Of a stretch of 29,441 nucleotides of DNA, positions 7,398 through 18,671 are shown in pieces (the first letter of the stretch is position 1; each line of letters begins with the position of its first letter). The notes below the pieces were generated by a model. The model had not been told where the DNA came from and ran no database searches. It worked only from the letters and a program-made list of their open reading frames with translations. The position numbers and the translations under genes are program-made. The stretch is from the NCBI GenBank assembly GCA_023430775.1, contig JAEYYY010000777.1, positions 1-29,441 on the forward strand, read 5' to 3'. This stretch comes from Pseudomonadota bacterium (GTDB lineage: Bacteria > Myxococcota_A > Polyangia > Haliangiales > Haliangiaceae).

Positions 7398-8312
7398 TTA
7401 ATCGATAGATCGGAGCGAGGACACGAGCGAAGTTTCGATCTGCTGCTCGAAATCGCGCAGTGCGGCGTTCTGCGCGCGATCGAGCCCCGAAAAGCTACTA
7501 AGTGCGCCGACGCTCGTCGAGGAGGTCGCACGAAAAATACCCGCGCAGCGCAGTGCGCCGTTCGCGGGATCGAACGCGTACGCGGTTCCAGCGAGCACAC
7601 CTGGCGCGATCACATCGCGCGCACGATCGAGCTCGGGCATGCGCAGCTCGTCGACCCGAACGAGGACGAACGCGGAGCCGATCGCGTGCAGCACGTGATC
7701 GCGAGCCGCGGTCGTCTGGAACCGAGCGCGCGTGGACGCGGCGATCAGCAGATCGATCGCGGGCCGCGCGATCGCCGCGAGATCACCGCTCGTCTCGCCG
7801 GGCAGGATCATGTGACGAAGCGAGATCGCGAGATCGCGATCGTCCCACGCGGCGGTCCCTGCGGAGGACATCGCCGCACGCGTGATCTCGTCGTCGCTGC
7901 GCTTCGTGGTGAGCGTGCACGCGCCGATGCCTTTGAGCGTCGCGAGGTCCGGCGCATCGAACGCTGCGAGCGACGCGAGCAGTCGCGGCTTGCCGCCGCT
8001 CCATCGCGCGCGCCCGTTTGCGAGCTCGGCCTGTTCGGCAGCGCTCGCCGCGATCGGATAGCGCGCGATCAGCTCGCGCGTTGCATCACGCTTCGCGTAG
8101 ATCGTGTAGCCGGACGCGGCGACCGCGACGACACCGATCGCGGCGGCGAGGAGTGGCCACGTGCGACGCGGCGCGGGCCGATAGGCGATCGCGACCGGAG
8201 AGGTGCCCTCGGCGAGCACCGGTATCGGAGCGCTATCGCATGCCGAGGGCGCCGCCGGCACGCGCGGCTCGTCGACAACATCGGTCGTCGGGATGGGAGC
8301 GAGCTCGGACAT
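7398..8312 (-). CDS. Single-pass membrane protein of unknown function
   Basis: This is a 304-residue protein. Residues 1-50 are Pro/Ala-rich and cytoplasmic, residues about 52-73 form one membrane helix (preceded by RR, so the N-terminus is inside), and about 230 residues lie outside. The outer part is mixed alpha/beta with two cysteines, at ACTLTTKR and LRCAGIF. I do not recognise the family. The N-terminal layout resembles the linker of a membrane kinase but no kinase domain is present. It follows the hybrid histidine kinase gene after a 46-base gap on the same strand and could be its accessory or input protein. No clear ribosome site precedes the ATG at 8312. Confidence 0.75.
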   Translation of the reverse strand: MSELAPIPTTDVVDEPRVPAAPSACDSAPIPVLAEGTSPVAIAYRPAPRRTWPLLAAAIGVVAVAASGYTIYAKRDATRELIARYPIAASAAEQAELANGRARWSGGKPRLLASLAAFDAPDLATLKGIGACTLTTKRSDDEITRAAMSSAGTAAWDDRDLAISLRHMILPGETSGDLAAIARPAIDLLIAASTRARFQTTAARDHVLHAIGSAFVLVRVDELRMPELDRARDVIAPGVLAGTAYAFDPANGALRCAGIFRATSSTSVGALSSFSGLDRAQNAALRDFEQQIETSLVSSLRSID

Positions 8313-8320
8313 AAGCCAAC

Positions 8321-8346
8321 GCCGGTCTCATAGCGAGAGGTCCGGC
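8321..8346. other. Bulged inverted repeat between histidine kinase and membrane protein genes
   Basis: GCCGG and CCGGC, with inner TCTC/GAGA arms and a three-base bulge, form a hairpin-capable element in the 46-base gap. It may be an attenuator, operator or weak terminator; the sequence alone does not decide which. Confidence 0.3.
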
Positions 8347-8358
8347 CAATTGCAACGG

Positions 8359-10236
8359 TCAGGTGTCGGTTGCGGCGAGCTCGACCGCGGCGATCACGTC
8401 GTCGAGCTGGAACGGCTTGGCGAGCAAGCGGTTGGGTGTGGTGGCCAGAAACTCGTCGAGCTCCGGCGAGAACGTCCCGCCGGTAATAAAGACGATCCGC
8501 TTCTCGAGGCCGGGATGCACCGCCGCGACTCTGCGATGCACTTCCTGCCCGTTCATCCCTGGCATCATCACGTCGCAGACGATGGCGTCGAACGGACCGC
8601 TCGACAGCTTCGCGAGTCCTTCTGCGCCGGAGCTCGCCGTCGTGATCTCGTGCTCGCCGCCGAGGAGACGGGTCAGTGCATCGCGCAACAGTGGCTCGTC
8701 ATCGATGATGAGCACGCGCTTGCGAATCGGCGTGGGCACCGGCTCCGCTGGGACGAACGCCGGTTGCGAGCCGCGATGGATCGGCAGCGTGATCGTCATC
8801 GTCGTTCCAGCGCCGTCGCTCGATGTCGCTTCGATCGTCCCGCCGAATCCCTCGATGATCGTGCGGCACACCGACAGCCCGAGTCCCATGCCTTCACCGA
8901 CGGCGCGCGTGGTGAAGAACGGCTCGAAGATGCGATCGCGCAAGGGCGCGGGGATCCCTCGCCCCGTGTCGCGAATCGTGAGCACCGCCTGCGCTCGTCG
9001 ATGAAGCAGCACGAGCTCGATCTCGTTGGGGCGGTCGGGGTGCAGTGACTGGATCGCGTTGAGGAGCACGTTGATCAGGACCTGCTCGAGCCGCGATGCA
9101 TTGCCGGTCACCGGCGGTACATCGGCGAGCGTGGTCAGGAGCTGCGCGCGATGGCGAAGGTCGTTGTCGACCATCTTCAGCGAGCGCTCGATCACCTCGC
9201 GGAGCGACACGGGACCCGGCGGCGTGTCGTCGGCGCGCGCGAACGTACGGAGCCCGCGCGTGATCGAGGCGACGCGCGACATGCCGTGCTCGATCTCGCG
9301 GAGCTGCGCGCGGATCTGCGCGAGCGTCTGCGCGGGGAGCGACACCGACATGAGCGTGCGCTCGATGCGCTGGAGCCCGAGCGTCGCGTACGTCAGCGGG
9401 TTGTTGATCTCGTGCGCGACACCGGCGGACAGCGTGCCGAGCGCCGCGAGGCGATCGTGCTCCACGAGCCGGTGCTGCAATCGCTTGCGCTCCGTGACAT
9501 CGCGCGCGAACGCGAGGACCGCGGGCGAGCCTTCCCAGTCGCAGATGATCGACTTGATCTCGACGACGCGCTCGGCATCGACGAGGACGCGGTACTCGTT
9601 CGGCGGCATCTCTTGTCCGCTCGCGAACATCCGTCCGATCCGGTCCGCGGTGGCCGCTGCGTCGTCGGGCGGGAGGAACATCCCGATCGGCTTCCCGATG
9701 ACCTCGTCGATCGGTCCATTCGCGAGGAGCAGCGCACCGCGCTGGTTGATGAAGACGATGGTCCCGCGCTTCAGGATCACGACGCCATCGGGCGCGGCCT
9801 CGACGAGAAATCGAAAGCGCGCCTCGGATCGGCGCAGGGCGTCGACCGCGTCGCGCTCCGGCGAGACATCGCGGAAATAGCCAAATGACAGCACGCGGTC
9901 GGGCGCTTCGATCCGTGTCCTGCCGAGGCGGACCGGGATCTGGGTCCCATCCGGACGCTCGACCGTGAGATCGACCGAGGACGACGGCAGCTGATCGGTG
10001 GGGATCGAGATCATCTCGCGGATCCGGCCCTGGTCCTCGGCTGCGAGGATGACCCACGGCGGCGCACCGATCAGCGAGTCTCGGGGGCGGCCGACGATCT
10101 CGGCAGCGAGCTGGCTCGCATAGAGAATCGCGGGTGGATCCGTATCGATGCGCGTCACATAGATGGCGAGCGAGGACTGTTCAGCGGCAGCTTCGAGCGC
10201 AGCCCACAGGGCGGCGGCATCCACACCGGAGAACAT
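8359..10236 (-). CDS. Hybrid sensor histidine kinase (PAS-PAS-HisKA-HATPase-REC)
   Basis: This 625-residue protein has no membrane helices and is therefore a cytoplasmic sensor. Two PAS-like domains occupy about residues 8-125 and 137-250. The dimerisation/phosphoacceptor helix contains His275 in AGVAHEINNPLTY. The ATPase domain shows an N-box (Asn389 and Asn393), a DTGRGIP G1 box at 423-429, FEPFF, and a GMGLGLSV G2 box at 449-456. A C-terminal receiver domain starts at about 506, with acidic residues Asp512/Asp513, phosphoacceptor Asp555 in VCDVMMPGMNG, and the conserved Lys in AKPF. There is no output domain, so phosphate probably passes to a separate regulator not seen here. The ligand is unknown; PAS domains often bind haem, flavin or small molecules. 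The gene is divergent from the ATP synthase operon, with 169 bases between the starts. Confidence 0.95.
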   Translation of the reverse strand: MFSGVDAAALWAALEAAAEQSSLAIYVTRIDTDPPAILYASQLAAEIVGRPRDSLIGAPPWVILAAEDQGRIREMISIPTDQLPSSSVDLTVERPDGTQIPVRLGRTRIEAPDRVLSFGYFRDVSPERDAVDALRRSEARFRFLVEAAPDGVVILKRGTIVFINQRGALLLANGPIDEVIGKPIGMFLPPDDAAATADRIGRMFASGQEMPPNEYRVLVDAERVVEIKSIICDWEGSPAVLAFARDVTERKRLQHRLVEHDRLAALGTLSAGVAHEINNPLTYATLGLQRIERTLMSVSLPAQTLAQIRAQLREIEHGMSRVASITRGLRTFARADDTPPGPVSLREVIERSLKMVDNDLRHRAQLLTTLADVPPVTGNASRLEQVLINVLLNAIQSLHPDRPNEIELVLLHRRAQAVLTIRDTGRGIPAPLRDRIFEPFFTTRAVGEGMGLGLSVCRTIIEGFGGTIEATSSDGAGTTMTITLPIHRGSQPAFVPAEPVPTPIRKRVLIIDDEPLLRDALTRLLGGEHEITTASSGAEGLAKLSSGPFDAIVCDVMMPGMNGQEVHRRVAAVHPGLEKRIVFITGGTFSPELDEFLATTPNRLLAKPFQLDDVIAAVELAATDT

Positions 10237-10327
10237 CGGAGGGCAATCTAGCTGGCGAGATCTCCGAGGTCATTACCCTCGCGGCGCATTGTCGCAACGC
10301 GGCCCGGGAAACTACGGCATCCCACCG

Positions 10328-10356
10328 TTGACACCTTCGGTAGTGCCAACTATAAG
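10328..10356 (+). promoter_or_regulatory. Sigma-70-type promoter of the ATP synthase operon
   Basis: TTGACA (10328-10333), a 17-base spacer, and TATAAG (10351-10356) give a perfect -35 and a -10 one base off consensus at ideal spacing. Transcription would start near 10363, leaving a leader of about 40 bases before the first F0 b gene. It stands out in a GC-rich window and is the clearest promoter found. Confidence 0.8.
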
Positions 10357-10405
10357 CAGCCGGCCCCGAGCCAGACCGTAGGCTACTGAACGCAAAGGCA
10401 TTTCC

Positions 10406-10879
10406 ATGGAACAGACCACCCTCGTAACTGTCGCTTCGGGCGGCCAACCGCTGATCGACATCGATCTCACGGCGGTCATTCAGTTCGGTCTGTTCGTCGT
10501 CATCTATCTCGTCGCGAACAAGCTGCTGTTCCAGCCGTACTTGGCGCTGCGCGAGCGTCGCAAAGCCGGCATCGACGGTGCGCGCGAAGAAGCCGAGCGC
10601 ATGACCGCGCAGGCCGACGCGAAGCTCGCCGACTACAACAAGCAGCTCGCCGCCGCGCGCGATCGCGCTGGTGAAGAGGGCCGCAAGGTTCGCGCAGAAG
10701 CCGCCGCGCACGAGAAGGAAGTCACGGACAAGGCTCGCGCATCCGCGCAGAAGGCGATCGACGAGGCGCAAGCAAAGATGCGCGCCGAGACCGAGGCCGC
10801 GCGCGCGCAGCTCATGCCGCAAGCCGAAGCACTCGCCAAGTCGATGGCGAGCAAGCTCCTCGGCCGGGAGGTCGCGTAA
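10406..10879 (+). CDS. atpF: ATP synthase F0 subunit b' (b-type, first copy)
   Basis: This 157-residue peripheral-stalk subunit has a short extracytoplasmic N-terminus, one membrane helix (about residues 22-41, with FGLFVVIYLVANKLLF), the usual post-helix PY segment, and then a long charged Ala/Glu/Lys/Arg coiled coil to the C-terminus. Two such b-type chains normally pair to hold the F1 head to the a subunit. In delta-type bacteria the first copy is often called b' or atpX, and its position before the longer atpF copy fits that. The gene opens the operon, about 50 bases after the promoter's -10 element, with a weak AAAGG ribosome site. The stop is followed after four bases by the ATG of the second b gene. 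Confidence 0.93.
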   Translation: MEQTTLVTVASGGQPLIDIDLTAVIQFGLFVVIYLVANKLLFQPYLALRERRKAGIDGAREEAERMTAQADAKLADYNKQLAAARDRAGEEGRKVRAEAAAHEKEVTDKARASAQKAIDEAQAKMRAETEAARAQLMPQAEALAKSMASKLLGREVA

Positions 10880-10883
10880 TCCG

Positions 10884-11834
10884 ATGATGTCCACGCGTAA
10901 CAAGCTCGCTTCGATGGCTACCGTGCCGGCGTTCTTCGTCGGCGCGTTCCTCCTCGCGTTCCTCGCGATGACGGCCGCCGACGCGGTCGCGCAACCCGAG
11001 CAGGCCGATGGCGCCGGATCGGGAATGCCCGAGCACGGCTTCGCGCCGCCGTCCGACGAGACGCCGCCGCTTCCGCAGGACAACACGACGGGCGACAAGG
11101 CCGGCGTCGACGAGCACACGGGTGTCGGCGGTGGTGCGAACGCCAACGCGATCGGCGAGCACGACACGAAGGCTGCGGCGCACGATCCGAGCAAGCACTT
11201 CAACTTCTTCGACTTCGGTTGGCGCAGCAAAGACGAGTACGGCGGCAAGTTCGGCGACGGCCAGATGGTCGATCCGCACACCGGCCACGTCGTCCTCGAT
11301 TCGCACACCGGAGCGCCCGCGAAGGAAGAGCCGATGTCGGCTCCCTTCGTCTTCATGGTTCTGAACTTCCTCGTCCTGTTCGCGATCCTCGCGTGGAAGG
11401 GCGGGCCAATCGCGCGCAAGACGGCCGAGGAGCGTAGCGATCAGATCAAGAACGCGCTCGACGAGGCCGCGAAGCTTCGCGCGGAAGCCGAGAGCAAGCT
11501 GGCCGAGCTCGAGGGCAAGCTGAAGTCTGCCGACGCCGAGATCAAGGCGATGGTCGACGGCATCCGCAGGGATGCAGAGGCCGACAAGGCGCGCATCCTC
11601 GAGAACGCCGAGAAGCTCGCGGCGCAGATGAAGCGCGACGCGGACTCGCGCATCGCCGCGGAGATCGAAGCAGCTCGCGCCTCGCTCACGCGCGAGGTCA
11701 CCGACGCAGCGACGACGGCCACGGAGAAGATCCTGCGCGAGAAGCTCCAGTCGAGCGATCAGAGCAAGCTCGTGAGCACGTTCATCGCCGACCTCGGTTC
11801 TGCCACGAAGGGAGGCAGCGATGCCCGCCGGTAG
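10884..11834 (+). CDS. atpF: ATP synthase F0 subunit b with enlarged extracytoplasmic segment
   Basis: This 316-residue protein is about twice the usual length of a b subunit. Residues about 7-36 form a signal-peptide-like hydrophobic stretch ending ADAVA. Residues about 37-150 are hydrophilic, rich in Gly, Asp, His and Pro, and include HDPSKHFNFFDFGW. The true b-subunit membrane helix follows (about 153-170, FVFMVLNFLVLFAILAW), then a coiled coil to the end. b subunits have their N-terminus outside, so the extra segment would lie in the periplasm; whether the signal is cleaved is unclear. The ATG at 10884 is chosen because it directly follows the b' stop; ATG 10887 is equivalent. The 3' end overlaps atpH by 14 bases, indicating coupled translation. 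Confidence 0.92.
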   Translation: MMSTRNKLASMATVPAFFVGAFLLAFLAMTAADAVAQPEQADGAGSGMPEHGFAPPSDETPPLPQDNTTGDKAGVDEHTGVGGGANANAIGEHDTKAAAHDPSKHFNFFDFGWRSKDEYGGKFGDGQMVDPHTGHVVLDSHTGAPAKEEPMSAPFVFMVLNFLVLFAILAWKGGPIARKTAEERSDQIKNALDEAAKLRAEAESKLAELEGKLKSADAEIKAMVDGIRRDAEADKARILENAEKLAAQMKRDADSRIAAEIEAARASLTREVTDAATTATEKILREKLQSSDQSKLVSTFIADLGSATKGGSDARR

Positions 11835-12354
11835 TCTCGCTCGTCGTTACGCCAAAGCCGTCTTCGAGATCGGCAACCAGAGCGTCGACAAGATCGGAAC
11901 GGATCTGAAGGCGCTCTCGGGCGCGATGAAGACCTCGCCCGAGCTGCAGTCGCTGCTCTCCAATCCCGCCATTCGCCGCGCCGATCGCCGCAAGGTGATC
12001 GACAGCCTGCTCACGCGCATCGTCGCGTCGCCGACCACGAAGAACCTCGTGTACCTCCTGCTCGACGGCGAGCGGCTGTCCGCGTTGCCGGACATCTCGC
12101 GCGAGCTCACGGCGATGATCGAGGCCAAGGGCGGTCGCATCACCGCCGAGGTCACATCCGCCAAGGCGCTCGATGCATCTCAGGTCACGCAGATCACGCT
12201 CGCGCTCGAGAAGCTCTCGGGCAAGAAGGTCGACGTCGTCAAACGCGAAGACCCGAGCCTGCTCGGTGGTGTCGTCGCAAAGGTTGGCGACACGGTCTAC
12301 GACGGAAGCCTCAAAACTCAGCTCCGCGCGATTCGCGACGAGTTGACGAAGTAA
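11821..12354 (+). CDS. atpH: ATP synthase F1 subunit delta
   Basis: This 177-residue protein matches the family length. The N-terminus (SLARRYAKAVFEIG) is the typical first helix of the delta six-helix bundle that caps the alpha3-beta3 head. The C-terminal part carries the family motif VDVVKREDPSLLGGVVAKVG, matching the usual 'dpsligG' segment near the end. The subunit joins the peripheral stalk (b/b') to the F1 head. The gene overlaps atpF by 14 bases and is followed by atpA after 19 bases with an AAGGGA ribosome site. Confidence 0.96.
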   Translation: MPAGSLARRYAKAVFEIGNQSVDKIGTDLKALSGAMKTSPELQSLLSNPAIRRADRRKVIDSLLTRIVASPTTKNLVYLLLDGERLSALPDISRELTAMIEAKGGRITAEVTSAKALDASQVTQITLALEKLSGKKVDVVKREDPSLLGGVVAKVGDTVYDGSLKTQLRAIRDELTK

Positions 12355-12373
12355 GCGAAGGGAACGAACGACC

Positions 12374-13909
<1,536 letters not shown>

Positions 13910-13914
13910 CACCG

Positions 13915-14793
13915 ATGCCCTCGCTCAAGGCCATCCGGACGCGCATCACCAGCGTCAAGAACACGCGGAAGATCACGAGCGCGATGAAGCTCGTGTCGAC
14001 CGCGAAGTTGCGGCGCGCGCAGGAGTCGCTGATCGCGGCCCGTCCATACACCGCGGCGATCACCAACGTGGTCTCCGAGCTGTCGGCGGTCGCGGGCACC
14101 GATTCGCACCCGCTGTTCGAGGAGCGCAAGCTCGAGAAGGCCGCGATCGTGGTCGTCACCAGCGATCGTGGTCAGGCCGGCGCGTTCAACACCAACGTCG
14201 TCAAGGCGGTGGAGCGCTACGCCGCGAACGAGCTGTCGGGTGCGAGCGAGGTCTCGCTTCGCATCATCGGTCGCAAGGGCCAGCAGTACTTCGCTCGCCG
14301 CCGCGCCACGATCACGAGCAGCGACGGTGCCGCCACCGGCGCCAACGCCCTCGATGTCGCGCGCGACACGGCGACGCGCGTGATCGACGACTTCCTCGCG
14401 AAGAAGGTCGATCGCGTCTTCATCGTCTACAACGAGTTCAAGAGCGCGATCAGCCAGGTCGTCCGCGTCAAGCAGATCCTCCCCGTCGTCCCCGAGAAGA
14501 CGGAGAAGACCGAAAAGGCCGGCGAGGCCGGGACCGACATGACGTACGAGCCGACCAAGGAGCTGCTCCTCGAGCGCCTGGTCCCGCTGTTCGTCCAGAT
14601 CCAGATCTACCGCGCGGCGCTCGAGTCCGTGGCCGCCGAGTTCGCAGCTCGGATGACCGCGATGGAAGCCGCCACCAAGAATGCTGGCGAGATGATCGCC
14701 AAGCTCACGCTCACGTACAACCGCGCTCGTCAGGCGTCGATCACCAAGGAGCTGCTCGAGATCATCGGCGGCGCCGAGGCACTCAAAGGGTAA
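13915..14793 (+). CDS. atpG: ATP synthase F1 subunit gamma
   Basis: This 292-residue central-stalk subunit has both hallmark ends: an N-terminal helix (LKAIRTRITSVKNTRKIT, then SAMKLVSTAKLRRAQ) and a C-terminal helix (LTYNRARQASITKELLEIIGG), which together form the rotating coiled coil inside alpha3-beta3. The middle contains a short Lys/Glu-rich stretch (EKTEKTEKAGEAG, about residues 198-210) that looks like a lineage-specific surface loop. Spacing is five bases from atpA and six bases to atpD. Confidence 0.97.
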   Translation: MPSLKAIRTRITSVKNTRKITSAMKLVSTAKLRRAQESLIAARPYTAAITNVVSELSAVAGTDSHPLFEERKLEKAAIVVVTSDRGQAGAFNTNVVKAVERYAANELSGASEVSLRIIGRKGQQYFARRRATITSSDGAATGANALDVARDTATRVIDDFLAKKVDRVFIVYNEFKSAISQVVRVKQILPVVPEKTEKTEKAGEAGTDMTYEPTKELLLERLVPLFVQIQIYRAALESVAAEFAARMTAMEAATKNAGEMIAKLTLTYNRARQASITKELLEIIGGAEALKG

Positions 14794-14799
14794 CGAACC

Positions 14800-16254
<1,455 letters not shown>

Positions 16255-16259
16255 CGATC

Positions 16260-16685
16260 ATGGCAAGCGGCGGGCTACCCACGATCCTGAAGGTGAACCT
16301 GGTGACGCCTCGCGGCGTCGTCGCGCACACCGATGCGGACAGCGTGCAGGCGCCCGGCGAGCTCGGCGAGTTCGAGCTTCTCCCGGGACACGTACCGATG
16401 CTCACCGCGCTGAAGCCCGGTGTGCTGACGATCGGGACCAAGGCGAAGGCGCGGTACGCGGTGTCGAGCGGATATCTCCGCGTCGATCCGAGCGGCGCCG
16501 TCGAGATCTTGATCGAGCAGGCGGTGTCCGCGAAGGACATCGACAGCGACGTCGCGAAGAAGGATCTCGCGACCGCCGAGGCCGACCTCGCCAAGTGGGG
16601 TGACAAGCCGCAGGACGGCGACTACCAGAATCTCAAGCAGCGCGCGGGCTGGGCAAAGGCCCGGCTCGACGCAGTTCAGCACTGA
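16260..16685 (+). CDS. atpC: ATP synthase F1 subunit epsilon
   Basis: This 141-residue protein of usual family length has an N-terminal beta-sandwich, recognisable from LGEFELLPGHVPMLTALKPG and a YAVSSGYLRV strand pair. A C-terminal pair of helices follows (DSDVAKKDLATAEADLAKW onward). Epsilon couples the gamma rotor to the c-ring, and its C-terminal helices can act as a brake on ATP hydrolysis. It is the last canonical gene of the operon. A small membrane protein gene begins only seven bases later. Confidence 0.96.
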   Translation: MASGGLPTILKVNLVTPRGVVAHTDADSVQAPGELGEFELLPGHVPMLTALKPGVLTIGTKAKARYAVSSGYLRVDPSGAVEILIEQAVSAKDIDSDVAKKDLATAEADLAKWGDKPQDGDYQNLKQRAGWAKARLDAVQH

Positions 16686-16692
16686 GGTTCGG

Positions 16693-17250
16693 ATGAGTGA
16701 CCTGCCCGACCGGCCCATGTCCCTCGGCTGGTACGGGGTGGCGTTCGGGCTGATCGGCACGGCGATCGCGATCGCGCTCACCGGCTGGAACCAGATGCGC
16801 GAGGTGGTCGCCACGCTCCAGCGCAAGGTGATGCCCGGGACGCACGAGGTCGCGCTCGCGGGTGGTCGCGCGACCATCTATTACGAGCCGTCGTCGGCGT
16901 TCGACAACGTCGACTACTCGACGCCACCCGAGATGACGTTCGACTGCTCGTTGAAGACGCTGAGCGGCCAGCCGCATCCGCTGGTCGCGCCGCTCGCGAA
17001 GGCCACGTATTCGTCGGGCCCCTACGAAGGGCGAGCGGTGTGGGACGTCGAGGTCGCCGCGCCGGGGCAATACACGTTGACCTGCGACGGGCCGCAGCGC
17101 TTCGTCGTCGCGATCGGCGGGGGCATCGGCGCCTGGCGCATCGTCGCGATCGCCGGTGCGTTGTTGCCGGGCACCGCCGGCTTGATCGTCGTCGCGCTGG
17201 TGACGATCAAGCGAAGGCGCTGGCACGCGCGCGAAGCGGCGGAAGCGTAG
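16693..17250 (+). CDS. Two-pass membrane protein of unknown function, in the tail of the ATP synthase operon
   Basis: The ATG at 16693 gives 185 residues; an upstream open extension is non-membrane-like and overlaps atpC, so I reject it. One helix (about residues 11-30) is followed by about 115 extracytoplasmic residues. Two cysteines there, Cys85 and Cys131, could form a disulfide. A second helix (about 148-172) and an Arg-rich cytoplasmic tail complete the protein. The outer part is beta-rich. No family is recognised. The gene lies seven bases after atpC and overlaps the following GTG by one base (TAGTG), so it is probably translated from the same transcript as the ATP synthase or the next gene. 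It could be an assembly factor or an unrelated passenger. Confidence 0.82.
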   Translation: MSDLPDRPMSLGWYGVAFGLIGTAIAIALTGWNQMREVVATLQRKVMPGTHEVALAGGRATIYYEPSSAFDNVDYSTPPEMTFDCSLKTLSGQPHPLVAPLAKATYSSGPYEGRAVWDVEVAAPGQYTLTCDGPQRFVVAIGGGIGAWRIVAIAGALLPGTAGLIVVALVTIKRRRWHAREAAEA

Positions 17251-18671
17251 TGTTCGAACGCGCGCAGCTGCTCGCCGACTGCGCGGCCGATCCCGACGAC
17301 GATGGCCCCCGGCTGGTGTGGGCGGACGCCGTCGGTGGCGAGCGTGGCGAGCTCGTGGTGGTGCAGTGCGATCTGGCGCGCGGCGGGCTGACGGCTGCCG
17401 AGGCGCGAACCCGCCGGCTGCGCGAGCACGAGCTGCTCTCGGAGCACGCCATCGCGTGGGCCGGCGAGCTCGCGACGGTGGCGGATCGCTGGAGCTTTCG
17501 CCGCGGCTTCCCCGAGACCGCGATCCTGCCGTACGCCGCGCTCGACGGTCCGCGCCTGCGTGCCGCGGCGCCGCTACTCGGCACGGTCGCGCTGATGTAC
17601 GTGGCCAACGGCGTGGTGGATCCTGTCCACCTCGCAGCGCTGCGCGGGCTGCGTGGCCTCGCGATCCACAACGAGTACCTCGGTCCCGGGTTTCTGCGCA
17701 TCGCTCCGGCGATCGCCGCGCTCGGGCTGAGCGCGTTCTCGCTCGATGGTGTCGACGCGCAGTATCTCCCCGCCCTCCTCGAGATTCTCGAGGCCTCGCC
17801 GATCGAGACGCTGCGGCTGCGCAACATCCGGGTGACCGGCCAGCAGCTCGACCGCCTGCTCGATGCGGCGCCGCGCCTGCGTGCACTCGACATCGAGATC
17901 GACCACGCGCGCGCCGAGATGATCGCGGTCCTCGCCCGGCGCGAGCTGCGTGCGGTGCGCTTTCATCTCGTCTCGGGTGACGAGCTGGCCGCGATCAGCA
18001 ACACGCCACTCGCGGTCTCGCTCGAGCGTTTCGGCTTCTCGTTGCTCGGCACTCGACTCGGGTTGCCATCGCTGCCGAAGCTGACGGCGCTCGCGATCGA
18101 AGGCAACACCGCGACGGCCGCCGCGGCGGTGATCGCGGCGGAGCTCCCGGCGTTGCGTGCGCTGCGGCTCTCGACCATGCCGCAACCCTCGCAGGTGGCG
18201 CGGCTGGTCGCCCGGCTCGGCGATCGGTTCGAGCTGATCGATGCCGATCAGGTCTCGCAGTTTCGTGCCTCGCATCCCGAGCTGCTCCACCACGCGGCCG
18301 AGGCGATGTTGACGCTCGGCCCGCCGTGGTTTCGCACGGCGCCGCCGTTTGTCTTGCTCCGCCTCGACGAGCACGACCTCCGCGAGCTACCGGCGATGCC
18401 GGTGGATCGACCGATCGTCCTCGGACGCGTCAGCAGCAACGAGGTGGTGCTGCAGGTGGCGACGGTGGGCCGCCGGCACGCGACCATCGAGTGGTGCGGC
18501 GATCACCACGAGATCGTCGACATGGGAGCCACCCACGGCGTCGTCCTCAACGGTCAGCGGATCGAGCGCCGGAGCGTGCTGCGCGACGGCGATTCGTTCG
18601 CGCTCGGTGACGCGAGGTTTCGCTACTTCGTCGGCATCGGCGCTCGCGAGCGCGCGGACGCTCACAAGTAA
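17250..18671 (+). CDS. TIGR02996-like, leucine-rich and FHA fusion protein
   Basis: The GTG at 17250 overlaps the previous stop and yields 473 residues; the longer open frame upstream is Arg-rich shadow sequence. Residues 3-45 (FERAQLLADCAADPDDDGPRL, cut at Asp-rich and ending VVVQCDLARG) match the TIGR02996 'repeat-companion' pattern. Residues about 100-330 hold leucine-rich, repeat-like segments (ALRGLRGLAIH, PIETLRLRNIRV, LPALRALRLSTM). A canonical FHA domain fills about 385-463: GR at 392-393, RRH at 408-410, NG at 434-435. FHA domains bind phosphothreonine. This looks like a soluble scaffold that docks on a kinase-phosphorylated protein. The 3' end overlaps the convergent glycosidase-like gene by 10 bases. 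Confidence 0.85.
   Translation: MFERAQLLADCAADPDDDGPRLVWADAVGGERGELVVVQCDLARGGLTAAEARTRRLREHELLSEHAIAWAGELATVADRWSFRRGFPETAILPYAALDGPRLRAAAPLLGTVALMYVANGVVDPVHLAALRGLRGLAIHNEYLGPGFLRIAPAIAALGLSAFSLDGVDAQYLPALLEILEASPIETLRLRNIRVTGQQLDRLLDAAPRLRALDIEIDHARAEMIAVLARRELRAVRFHLVSGDELAAISNTPLAVSLERFGFSLLGTRLGLPSLPKLTALAIEGNTATAAAAVIAAELPALRALRLSTMPQPSQVARLVARLGDRFELIDADQVSQFRASHPELLHHAAEAMLTLGPPWFRTAPPFVLLRLDEHDLRELPAMPVDRPIVLGRVSSNEVVLQVATVGRRHATIEWCGDHHEIVDMGATHGVVLNGQRIERRSVLRDGDSFALGDARFRYFVGIGARERADAHK

Noticed and set aside
10237..10327. Promoter for the hybrid histidine kinase on the minus strand
   Set aside because: Only weak -10-like and -35-like matches were seen.
10671..10883. N-terminal extension of the long atpF frame
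   Set aside because: It lies within the b' gene in another frame and is Arg-rich; the signal-like sequence begins at the ATG at 10884.
17040..17249. N-terminal extension of the FHA fusion gene
   Set aside because: Translated, it is almost all Arg, Ala and Gly and lies inside the preceding membrane protein gene; the GTG at 17250 fits the TIGR02996 start.
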